Below are positions 57,072 to 64,000 of a stretch of 64,000 nucleotides of DNA, one piece after another (position 1 is the first letter of the stretch; the number at the start of each line of letters is the position of its first letter). Below the pieces are notes generated by a model, which saw only the letters and a list, made by a program, of their open reading frames with translations, was not told where the DNA came from and did not search any database. The stretch is from Bradyrhizobium ottawaense (GTDB lineage: Bacteria > Pseudomonadota > Alphaproteobacteria > Rhizobiales > Xanthobacteraceae): NCBI RefSeq assembly GCF_002278135.3, contig NZ_CP029425.2, positions 3,324,001-3,388,000 on the forward strand, given 5' to 3'. Made by a program: the position numbers and the translations under genes.

Positions 57072-57376
57072 CGTGCGATAGGAAAGCCGCCATCGCGGGC
57101 AACGGGATGCGAGCTGGTGCCTCTCCCAGGAACACGGACCTTCCGCTCGATCGGGAAACACGTGGTAACCCATTTGTGGTTCCGGCAGTCGCGATCCTCG
57201 CTTTCCCGAGGCCCTTTTCGCCTGTGCGTTCAGGATTGGGCTCGGAGGAGCACCGCTATGAGCGCGGCAGCCAAGATCACTAGCCATATCAACGAGACGA
57301 TCGTGGAGGCGAAGTGCCAATCTACGTCGCGGCGCCTGGGCTGCATTGTGTCTCCTTCCGGAGGCCGCGCGTCGGC
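57072..57376. other. Intergenic region
   Basis: No gene is supported in these 305 bases between two convergent small genes. Open frames here have no protein-like composition. Confidence 0.35.
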
Positions 57377-57607
57377 TCAGCGGCCTCTATCGTCCTTCCC
57401 GTTGGGGCTGCCATCGCGGCCGCCATTGCCCCAGCCATTGTTGCCATGGTGCTGATGGTCGTGGTGAACCGCCCTCGCGCCAGACTGTGCAATCGCGTTG
57501 GACGTGAGGGACGTTGATAGCAAAAGGGTGATGGTCGGCGGCGTCACGGCGGCGAACTTTCCGCAGGTCTTCAAGAATTCCCGTCGGTCGTCGTCTTGGT
57601 CTGGCAT
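57377..57607 (-). CDS. Small Tat-signal protein with His/Gly/Asn-rich tail
   Basis: The protein has 76 residues. DDRREFLKTCGKFAAVTPP is a twin-arginine signal, followed by a hydrophobic stretch ending SNAIAQ. The mature part is only about 35 residues, including HHDHQHHGNN and repeated Gly/Asn/Asp. Short proteins with this RREFLKxCGKFAAVTPP start recur in alphaproteobacteria (recalled). The His cluster suggests metal binding outside the cytoplasm. GGAG precedes the ATG. Confidence 0.65.
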   Translation of the reverse strand: MPDQDDDRREFLKTCGKFAAVTPPTITLLLSTSLTSNAIAQSGARAVHHDHQHHGNNGWGNGGRDGSPNGKDDRGR

Positions 57608-57644
57608 TGCAGTGTCTCCAGAGGGGTAAAAGCGATTAAATCAT

Positions 57645-57672
57645 ATTAAATAAATTAAATAAATTAAATTTT
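57645..57672. repeat. AT-rich tandem repeat (TTAAATAAA units)
   Basis: About three copies of a 9-bp unit ATTAAATAA lie 38 bp upstream of the small Tat gene. It stands out sharply in this GC-rich DNA and may be a promoter UP-type or nucleoid-protein binding region. Confidence 0.6.
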
Positions 57673-57972
57673 GTTCCTGGGAACGGGCGGGAATTCCGGC
57701 GCCGGGCGCTGACCTTTCGGCATCCTGGAGTCCGCTAAGGGTTATCGGACCTCAGCTCGAGGCGGGTTGGAACGTCGGCAAAGGGGCCCACGAGCGGACG
57801 TGCAAGCGGGTCGCTCGAGAGTGCTTGGAGTCCGCCCAGGGGCTGCTATCGGACTCTGGTTCTTTGCCGACGCGGATAGGCTGTTGAACGCCAAGTCAGT
57901 TCCGGGTGTTGCTTTCGATGAAAGCGTTCGCTGCTCGGACGAAACCAAGCGCGATGACTCTTCATTCCAATC
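57673..57972. other. Intergenic region with degenerate repeated motif
   Basis: No gene is supported. The motif GGAGTCCGCN(5-9)AGGG...CTATCGGAC (loose form) occurs near 57728 and again near 57829. Short frames on both strands are open but show no protein character. Confidence 0.4.
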
Positions 57973-59331
57973 TCATGGCGCTTTGACGTCGTCGCCAAAC
58001 CGCCGCGCCAGCGCCGCCAGCACCACGAAGGTGGCGACCCATACCATCCGCGCGCCATAGCGGTCGTGCGGGCCTGAGATGACGGCACAGATGAAGGCGT
58101 TGCCGAGCAGGGCCAGCGTCACGGTCGCCGCCAGCAGCGTCAGGTCGTCGAGCCGGCGGTTTGCCAGCGCGTTGCCGAGCAGCGCGACCAGGGCCAGCAT
58201 CGAGGCCAGCGCCACCGGCACGTGCAGCCAGTTGATCGCGGTGAAGTCGAGCTGCCAATTCTGCTGTCGCGCGGAGCGCATCGGCGCGGCCTGCGCGGGG
58301 ATGTAGCGCTCGATGATGCCACGGGTGTGCGGGATCCAGCCATTGGTGCCTTCGCCGGTCGCGACATGCAGCAATTGCTGGCCCATCGCCCGCAACGCCG
58401 CGCCGGCCTGCCAGGCCGGATAATCCCTGAGCGACTGCACGACGATGTAACCCATCTCCTCGTTCATGCCTTCGAAGCGGCCAAGCGTGTTGAACATGCT
58501 CTTGCCCCACAGGAACTCATCTGCCGTCGCCGGCAGCTCATTGCGATAGGGACAGAGCTTGTAGCGTTCGCGCGGGCAATGGTCGTCGAGGTAACGCGCG
58601 ACGATGCCGTCCTGCATCATGCGGCCGAAGGCGACGCCGTAACCGCCGGGCGTCCAGGCCAGCTTGCCGGACAGCGCATAATTCGCCGAGACCAGCATCA
58701 GGCCGCCCGCAACGATGCTGAGGCTGGCCTGCGCCAATCCCGCCAGCGGTAGGCGCTCCTTGAGAAACGGCCGGGCGATCCAGCCCGCGACGCAAAGACC
58801 GAGCAGCACGCCGAGCGTGGCGCTGTGGGTGGCGGCGGCAAAGGCGGTGAAGACGAACAGCGAGATCTTCTCGAGCGCCGAGGTGCGGCTTGCGCCGACG
58901 ACCAGGAGAAACAGCGACAGCACCGAGAGGCCGGCAAAGATGTCGGTGAGCAGCATGCTCGCAAGCCAGGGCAGCGCGGTCGACAGGATCAGGCCAAGGC
59001 TGATCGCGACGAAGCGAAAGGTCTGCATCATCGAGAGCACGCGCAGGGTGAGCTGCAACAGCCATAGCGTTGCCAGCGACTGGACCGCGAGGTTGATCCA
59101 GAAGCCAAAACTTTCGCCATAGTGCAGATAGAGGCCGAACACCGTGGAGCGGCTCGGGACGAGATAGCCCTCGTACCAGCGCGCCAGATAGCCGCCGGTA
59201 TCCCATTGCAACAGCGGGTAGCCGTTCCAGAACGCCGGCGCGATCATCAGGAGGGGCAGGGCCACCGCCGCCAGACGCAGCCAAAGCGTATCCGCGGCGC
59301 GCCCGCGCAATTGATCGGTGGTGATGCTCAA
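57973..59331 (-). CDS. Multi-pass membrane protein, glycosyltransferase-like, unknown function
   Basis: The protein has 452 residues and about ten hydrophobic helices. The segment after helix 1 reads WNGYPLLQWDTGGYLARWYEG, with an Asp in the position used by GT-C enzymes for catalysis. A loop near 245-270 carries two Cys (DDHCPRERYKLCPYR). The topology and acidic first loop resemble GT-C glycosyltransferases, but no family signature is certain. Convergent and divergent neighbours leave it monocistronic. Confidence 0.65.
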   Translation of the reverse strand: MSITTDQLRGRAADTLWLRLAAVALPLLMIAPAFWNGYPLLQWDTGGYLARWYEGYLVPSRSTVFGLYLHYGESFGFWINLAVQSLATLWLLQLTLRVLSMMQTFRFVAISLGLILSTALPWLASMLLTDIFAGLSVLSLFLLVVGASRTSALEKISLFVFTAFAAATHSATLGVLLGLCVAGWIARPFLKERLPLAGLAQASLSIVAGGLMLVSANYALSGKLAWTPGGYGVAFGRMMQDGIVARYLDDHCPRERYKLCPYRNELPATADEFLWGKSMFNTLGRFEGMNEEMGYIVVQSLRDYPAWQAGAALRAMGQQLLHVATGEGTNGWIPHTRGIIERYIPAQAAPMRSARQQNWQLDFTAINWLHVPVALASMLALVALLGNALANRRLDDLTLLAATVTLALLGNAFICAVISGPHDRYGARMVWVATFVVLAALARRFGDDVKAP

Positions 59332-59622
59332 ATCTGCTCCCCGTCCTCGCCCCGAACCATGCTCGCAATAACGGTCGGGAGAGAATTCACCAATAGTTTG
59401 ACGCCGCCCGACTTGAATTTGGCAAAACTCTGACCACTTTGAGCCAACCTTGCCGCTTGGGGGCTTCGAAAAAAATCTTTTGTTTCAACGTCTTGGCATG
59501 CTTTCGCGGGGCAAGACGCTGTTCACTCCCAGGCAAGCCGGTCAGGACTTCGTCGCCTAAACTATGCTATAGAGCGGGCAAAACGAGCCCACTCGAAAGA
59601 GCAAATCCCAAAGAGCAAATCC

Positions 59623-60447
59623 ATGGCAGTGCATCAGGTCAATCCGGGAGGAAAGCTCGCATCGCTCGATCCGATCTGGGATCGGATCCGGGGCGAAGCG
59701 GAGGACATCGTCCGTCGCGAGCCGGAGCTTGCGACTTTCATTTATTCGTCCGTGCTGCATCACAGCCGCCTTGAGGATTCGGTGGTCCACCGCGTCGCCG
59801 AGCGGCTCGATCACTCCGCATTGTCGGGCGACTTGGTGCGCCAGGCCTATATGGACGCGCTGCGCGACGATCCCGATCTTGGCAACGCCTTCCGCGCCGA
59901 TCTCGTGGCCGTCTACGACCGCGATCCCGCGACCTCGCGCTTCATCGATCCCTTGCTCTACTTCAAGGGCTTTCACGCGATCCAGACCCATCGCCTCGCG
60001 CACTGGCTCTATCTGAGAGGCCGCAAGGATTTCTCGTATTATCTCCAGAGCCGCGCCTCCGCGGTGTTCCAGACCGACATCAATCCCGCCGCGCGCATCG
60101 GCCGCGGCATCTTCCTCGACCACGCCACCGGCTTCGTCTGCGGTGAGACGGCGGTGATCGAGGACGACGTCTCGATCCTGCATGGCGTCACGCTCGGCGG
60201 CACCGGCAAGGAGAATGAGGATCGTCATCCGAAGATCCGGCACGGCGTCCTGATCGGCGCCGGCGCAAAGATTCTCGGCAACATCGAGATCGGCCATTGC
60301 GCGCGCATCGCGGCCGGCTCGGTCGTGGTCAAGCCCGTGCCGCACAACGTGACCGTTGCGGGCGTGCCTGCCAAGGTCGTCGGCGAGGCCGGCTGCGCCG
60401 AACCGTCGCGCACGATGGATCAGATGATCAACGCGATGGGGCTTTAA
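59623..60447 (+). CDS. cysE: Serine O-acetyltransferase
   Basis: The protein has 274 residues. An N-terminal helical domain (about 1-140, with HHSRLEDSVVHRVAERLDH) is followed by a left-handed beta-helix of hexapeptide repeats. The active-site region is IFLDHATGFVCGETAVIEDD and LHGVTLGGTGKENEDRHPKI, quoted in part. It makes O-acetylserine from serine and acetyl-CoA, the first step of cysteine synthesis. TATGCTATAG near 59564 is a candidate -10 region. Confidence 0.95.
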   Translation: MAVHQVNPGGKLASLDPIWDRIRGEAEDIVRREPELATFIYSSVLHHSRLEDSVVHRVAERLDHSALSGDLVRQAYMDALRDDPDLGNAFRADLVAVYDRDPATSRFIDPLLYFKGFHAIQTHRLAHWLYLRGRKDFSYYLQSRASAVFQTDINPAARIGRGIFLDHATGFVCGETAVIEDDVSILHGVTLGGTGKENEDRHPKIRHGVLIGAGAKILGNIEIGHCARIAAGSVVVKPVPHNVTVAGVPAKVVGEAGCAEPSRTMDQMINAMGL

Positions 60448-60466
60448 GACCTGGCCTTGAAGGCGA

Positions 60467-60490
60467 AAAGGGCCGGATTTCCGGCCCTTT
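60467..60490 (+). terminator. Rho-independent terminator after cysE
   Basis: A 10-bp stem AAAGGGCCGG / CCGGCCCTTT with an ATTT loop, 20 bases after the stop codon. Confidence 0.8.
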
Positions 60491-60578
60491 CGGTCCCCAA
60501 ATTCTTTGGCAATTCATGCTGGCGGTTCGTCGCGTCTCGTCCTAAAACCCGCCGACCATTTTCGATCGGAGACTTGCC

Positions 60579-60797
60579 GTGGACGTCAAAGAAGTCAGAA
60601 AGTTAGATGCGTATCTGAAGCGCGTATTCGGCAATCCCAAGATCCGCGTCGTGCCGCGGCCGAAGAAGGACGATTCCGCCGAAGTCTATATCGGCGAGGA
60701 ATTCATCGGCGTGCTCTTCGTCGACGACGAGGACGACGACCGCTCGTTCCAGTTCCAGATGGCGATCCTCGAAGACGATCTCGTCGATCAGGAATAG
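60579..60797 (+). CDS. DUF3126 family protein
   Basis: The protein has 72 residues from a GTG start with CGGAGA upstream. The acidic FVDDEDDDRSFQFQMAIL segment and the VRKLDAYLKRVFGNPKIRV start match DUF3126, a small alphaproteobacterial family that usually follows cysE. Function is unknown, and the conserved pairing hints at a link with cysteine metabolism. A terminator between the genes means it may have its own promoter. Confidence 0.9.
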   Translation: MDVKEVRKLDAYLKRVFGNPKIRVVPRPKKDDSAEVYIGEEFIGVLFVDDEDDDRSFQFQMAILEDDLVDQE

Positions 60798-60805
60798 ATG
60801 CGAGC

Positions 60806-60903
60806 GTGGTCCGGAAAAGTGCGCAGCGGTTTTCCGAAAAGATCATGCTTGAACAACAACCTGAAGCGCGATGACGATTCATCCTGATCGCATCGCGCTT
60901 TAG
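60806..60903. repeat. Family F repeat (GTCCGGAAAAGTGCGCAGCGG type)
   Basis: GGTCCGGAAAAGTGCGCAGCGGTTTTCCGAAAAGATCATGC is the core (partial), in which CGGAAAA and TTTTCCG form an inverted pair. The 3' part adds AAGCGCGATGACGATTCATCCTGATCGCATCGCGCTT (partial), a second hairpin. Confidence 0.7.
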
Positions 60904-60933
60904 CGCGGTCCGGTGGCGCGATCGGTTCCGGGG

Positions 60934-62250
60934 TTACGCGCCCACCGCTGCGAGCATGTCGGGGATTGTGACGAATTTTTCCCGCGGCTTGCCGAGCAGG
61001 GCTCCCCTGGATTTCTCGGCAGTATCGATCACCATCCAGTCCGGATAGCTCACGACGCGGGTGACGCGGCCGACGACGCGTGCCAGCAGCGCATCCGGCG
61101 TGTCCGGGCGCGCTCGCCGATGCGCAAGATCTGCCAGCACGGCCTCTGCCGTGGCGATGCCGCAGCCGCGATTGGTGCCGATCGTGCCGTTCGGACCGCG
61201 CTTGCTCCATCCGCAGGCATAGAGGCCCTCGATCACGCAATGCCCGTTCGTGACACGTCCATTGGCATTGGCATGAACGCCGCGATGTGTGTCGTAGGGT
61301 ACGCCGGTGACGGGCGCCGTCCTGCGGCCGACGCTGCCGAACACGAGGCCGCCGGCGATGTCCTCGACGGCGCCGGACCGGTGCGTCACCGAGAGGGTTT
61401 CCACCCGGTCTCGTCCGTGGATCGCGAAGGGCGAGAAGCCAAATCGAAAGACACAGTGGCGCGGCCTGGTCGCGGTCTGCTGCGAAAATCCGCGCAGCAG
61501 CGACAGCTTCTCGACCAGCTCCGGATCTGCGGGATGCTGCGGTTCGAAGTCCTTCGGCGTGACATCGCGGTCGTCGACGAGCGTGTCGCATGACCTCAAT
61601 TCGAGGAAATCGCGCAATTCCTTGGCGCTGAATTTGGCCTGCACCGGTGCGCCGCGGCCGACGATGGAGATCTGGCGAATCCGGCTCGCCGCCAGCACCT
61701 CGAGCGCGTGGCGCGCGATGTCGGTCTGTCGCAGCTCGTCGGCGGTCTTGGCGAGAATGCGTGCGACGTCGAGTGCGACATTGCCGTGACCGATGATGAT
61801 TGCCGCCTGATGGTCGAGATTGAAGCTGAGATCGGCGAAATCGGGGTGCCCGTTGTACCACGCGACGAAATCGCCGGCGCTGTGGCTCCCCGGCAGCGCC
61901 TCGCCCGGAATGCCCAGCGGCCGGCTCAGTTCGGCGCCCGTTGCCAACACGACGGCGTTATAGGCCTCACGCAGCTCGTCGACCGTGACATCGTCTCCGA
62001 CCGTGACACCGCCGAAGAAGCGAAAGCCGGGCATGGCGGCGATGCGGTCGAACGCTGCCGTCACCTGCTTGAGCTTCGGGTGGTCGGGCGCCACGCCGAA
62101 CCGCACCAGCCCGTACGGCACCGGGAGCCGTTCGAACATGTCGACCGTCACAGATGCACCCGAACGCAAGAGGGCCTCGGCCGTGTAGAAGCCGCTCGGT
62201 CCGCTGCCGACGATGGCGACGCGGACTTCGCTTGCAGCGAGGCCTGTCAT
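60934..62250 (-). CDS. Ferredoxin-NADP(+) reductase, adrenodoxin reductase-like (FprA type)
   Basis: The protein has 438 residues. The FAD motif VAIVGSGPSGFYTAEALLRSG lies at the N-terminus. PVPYGLVRFGVAPDHPKLKQV and GHGNVALDVARIL (NADP-binding) match the mitochondrial-type/FprA family. It moves electrons between NADPH and a ferredoxin. Its start overlaps the ferredoxin stop by 4 bp, so it serves the ferredoxin and oxidoreductase encoded just upstream. Confidence 0.93.
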   Translation of the reverse strand: MTGLAASEVRVAIVGSGPSGFYTAEALLRSGASVTVDMFERLPVPYGLVRFGVAPDHPKLKQVTAAFDRIAAMPGFRFFGGVTVGDDVTVDELREAYNAVVLATGAELSRPLGIPGEALPGSHSAGDFVAWYNGHPDFADLSFNLDHQAAIIIGHGNVALDVARILAKTADELRQTDIARHALEVLAASRIRQISIVGRGAPVQAKFSAKELRDFLELRSCDTLVDDRDVTPKDFEPQHPADPELVEKLSLLRGFSQQTATRPRHCVFRFGFSPFAIHGRDRVETLSVTHRSGAVEDIAGGLVFGSVGRRTAPVTGVPYDTHRGVHANANGRVTNGHCVIEGLYACGWSKRGPNGTIGTNRGCGIATAEAVLADLAHRRARPDTPDALLARVVGRVTRVVSYPDWMVIDTAEKSRGALLGKPREKFVTIPDMLAAVGA

Positions 62251-62552
62251 CGGCCCAGCGCCTGCCGGCGTTCGTCCGCTCCGGGCAGCGCCGGCAGGCG
62301 GCCACTGATGACGGGAGTTTCGGCAGCGCGCTTGCGGTTGACGTCGATCCAGAATTTTTTGTCGGCTGCGAGGCGATAGTCGGGCTCGATCGCACCGACC
62401 GGGCAGGCCGGCGCGCAGCCGCCGCAGTCGATGCAGTTTTCCGGATCGATATAGGTCATGGACTCATCGAGGTGAAAACACTCGACGGGACACACCGTGA
62501 CGCATTCGGTGTATCGGCACCCCCGGCAATTGTCGGTGACCACATAAGTCAT
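62247..62552 (-). CDS. 7Fe ferredoxin (3Fe-4S/4Fe-4S), FdxA-like
   Basis: The protein has 101 residues. Cys9, Cys17 and Cys50 would hold the 3Fe-4S cluster, and Cys21, Cys40, Cys43 and Cys46 the 4Fe-4S cluster (DNCRGCRYTECVTVCPVEC and CIDCGGCAPACP). Cys12 adds an extra Cys between the first ligands. The C-terminal tail of about 45 residues is typical of bacterial FdxA-type proteins. It lies 2 bp after the molybdoenzyme gene and probably couples it to the reductase downstream. Confidence 0.93.
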   Translation of the reverse strand: MTYVVTDNCRGCRYTECVTVCPVECFHLDESMTYIDPENCIDCGGCAPACPVGAIEPDYRLAADKKFWIDVNRKRAAETPVISGRLPALPGADERRQALGR

Positions 62553-62554
62553 CG

Positions 62555-64000
62555 TCAGGCCCCGCTGACTTGGACGAGGATGTCGGAGAAGGTCGGGGCT
62601 CGGCCGAGGTCGGCGAACGCCGGCGGCGTCAGCACGTGGACCGTCGCGCCCTTGCGATTGGACCGCTGCCAGTAACCGGACGGCGCCACCACGACTCCAG
62701 GCATGATATCGGACGAAACGGTCGCAAAGGCTTCGAATGAGCCCCGATCGTTGAACACGCGAATGGGCGCGCCGGCGACGATCCCGCGCTGTGCGGCATC
62801 ATCGGGATTGAGAAGCACCGCCTGTTCTTCGCCGGCCTGGGCGGTTTGCGCGGGAAGATTGCCGTAATTCGAGTTCAGGAAGGCGTGGCTCTTCGGCGAG
62901 ATCAGGCTGAGCGGGTAGCGCGTGGCGAGCACCGGCGCCGTGCGCGGGTTCTCGTTCGGCGGGATGTAGTGGGGCAGGGGATCGACGGGCGTGGCATCCT
63001 GGTCGCCATTGTAGCCCTGGCGGAACAGCGGCACCACGAAGTTGCCGCCGCCCGCGATCGTCGATTTGAATTCGCACTTGCCGGAGGCGGTCGGGAAATT
63101 GCCCTCGCGATGCGGCGCCCAGTCGGCGGGCGCCGGCATGTTGAGGCGCGCATAGCCCTTGGTCTTGACGCCGTCGAGCGTGATGCCTTCGAGAACCGGA
63201 TTGCTCCAGTCGAGCGAAGCTTCGATGATTTCGTCGTCGGTCCGGAAGAAAGTGGGGTCGGTGATGCCCATTGCGCGCGCCAGGCGGCGGAACAGCTCGG
63301 TGTTGGAGACGGCTTCGCCAAGCGGCGCGATCGCCTGGTTGTTGTAGGAGAGGTAAAGGTGCCCCCAGGAGAACATGATGTCCTTCTGCTCGAGCTGCGT
63401 GGTTGCGGGCAAAACGATGTCGGCATATCTGGCGGTGTCGCTCAGGAAGTGCTCGCTGACGACGGTGAAGAGATCCTCGCGTCCGAGCCCATTTTCGAGC
63501 TTGGCCTGTTCGCTCACCATCGCCATCGGGTTGGCGTTGTAGACGAACAGCGCCTTGATCGGCGGATCGAAGCCGAGTTCGCCGGTCAACGCCGGGCCGA
63601 GGCGCCAGGAGTTCAGCACGCGCATCTTCTCGGGCTGGAGGTCGGGCCGCATCAAGACGTCCCATCTGACCGGGAAGGCCCAGATCGGCAGCTGGAGCAG
63701 GCCGCCACCGACATGCTTCCAGGCGCCGATCAGCCCCGGAAGGCAGGCGATCGCACGCACGGTCTGGCCGCCGCCGGCATGCCGCTCGACCGCGACGCCG
63801 ATGCGTATGACGGCCGGCGGTGTGGTCGCAAATTCTCTGGCCAGCTTGAGGATGTCGTCGACGGGAATGCCAGTTTCCTGCGACGCAAATTCCGGGGTGT
63901 AGCTCGCCGCGCGGTCCACCAGCTCGTCGTAGCCGATGGTGTATTTGTCGACGTAATCGCGATCGACCAGCTTCTCCTTGATGATGACGTGGATCATCGC
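62555..64000 (-). CDS. Molybdopterin-dependent oxidoreductase (partial, N-terminus outside window)
   Basis: The visible part has 482 codons, and the reading frame continues past the window edge. It covers the catalytic middle and the C-terminal molybdopterin dinucleotide-binding domain (LNPDDAAQRGIVAGAPIRVFND and SGYWQRSNRKGATVH, quoted in part). KALFVYNANPMAMVSEQAKL and DIVLPATTQLEQKDIMFSW are typical of the DMSO-reductase superfamily, near the BisC/thiosulfate reductase-like branch. The N-terminal Fe-S motif and Mo ligand cannot be seen. With ferredoxin and FNR it forms a likely soluble redox operon. The substrate is unknown. Confidence 0.9.
   Translation of the reverse strand, partial: AMIHVIIKEKLVDRDYVDKYTIGYDELVDRAASYTPEFASQETGIPVDDILKLAREFATTPPAVIRIGVAVERHAGGGQTVRAIACLPGLIGAWKHVGGGLLQLPIWAFPVRWDVLMRPDLQPEKMRVLNSWRLGPALTGELGFDPPIKALFVYNANPMAMVSEQAKLENGLGREDLFTVVSEHFLSDTARYADIVLPATTQLEQKDIMFSWGHLYLSYNNQAIAPLGEAVSNTELFRRLARAMGITDPTFFRTDDEIIEASLDWSNPVLEGITLDGVKTKGYARLNMPAPADWAPHREGNFPTASGKCEFKSTIAGGGNFVVPLFRQGYNGDQDATPVDPLPHYIPPNENPRTAPVLATRYPLSLISPKSHAFLNSNYGNLPAQTAQAGEEQAVLLNPDDAAQRGIVAGAPIRVFNDRGSFEAFATVSSDIMPGVVVAPSGYWQRSNRKGATVHVLTPPAFADLGRAPTFSDILVQVSGA

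Overview
The window is a chromosomal segment from an alphaproteobacterium of the Bradyrhizobiaceae, most likely Bradyrhizobium. The evidence is the high GC content, a groESL pair under a CIRCE operator, the cysE-DUF3126 pair, an Anbu/ATP-grasp/alpha-E/transglutaminase cluster, and many short palindromic intergenic repeats of the kind that fill Bradyrhizobium genomes. No phage, integrase, IS transposase, CRISPR array or rRNA was seen. It reads as core plus soft-accessory chromosome.

Layout. 1-5 kb: a membrane-anchored tlde1/DUF2778 protein, a secreted caspase-like protein, and a GST/isochorismatase-like pair divergent from a LysR regulator. 5.0-6.8 kb: two tandem tRNA-like sequences directly upstream of a slipin/band-7 gene. 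7-10.6 kb: signal peptidase I, a small GIY-YIG gene framed exactly by long inverted repeats, groEL-groES with CIRCE, and usg. 11-19 kb: a TPR/GT41 (SPINDLY-like) glycosyltransferase, a cupin with a histone-like tail, a rhomboid protease, a NupC-type nucleoside transporter, an MFS transporter and an SDR. 19-24 kb (minus strand): the Anbu cluster, made of a circularly permuted ATP-grasp, an alpha-E protein, a transglutaminase-like protease, an AhpD-like protein and the Anbu peptidase. 24-30.8 kb: a CinA-like protein, gpt, a Cys/His hypothetical protein, a MetE-like methyltransferase, a GST, an HCCA isomerase, a quinone oxidoreductase and an enoyl-CoA hydratase. 31-42 kb: a peptide/amide uptake and breakdown block with amidase, two M20 hydrolases, an M81 (MlrC-like) protein, a dipeptide-type ABC importer with a fused double ATPase, and its binding protein. 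42-51.5 kb: a glycan/envelope block with GT39-like and GT87-like membrane glycosyltransferases, a Bcr/CflA transporter, and the operon methyltransferase-GT2-asparagine synthase-methyltransferase. 51.7-64 kb: tRNA-Leu(UAA), a lipoprotein, an FAD monooxygenase, a zf-CHCC protein, an alpha/beta hydrolase, small Tat and coiled-coil proteins, a multi-pass membrane protein, cysE-DUF3126, and an operon of molybdopterin oxidoreductase (cut by the window edge), 7Fe ferredoxin and ferredoxin-NADP reductase.

The strongest leads for new biology are three. First, the GIY-YIG gene at 7783-8070 lies between 46-51 bp inverted arms that also occur, without a gene, as dispersed palindromic repeats elsewhere in the window. 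It looks like a coding version of the repeat and a candidate driver of its spread. Second, a pair of degenerate tRNA-like RNAs lies upstream of a soluble-looking slipin. Third, the Anbu cluster pairs peptide-bond-forming and peptide-cleaving enzymes.

All calls come from reading the sequence and family knowledge. No database search was run.
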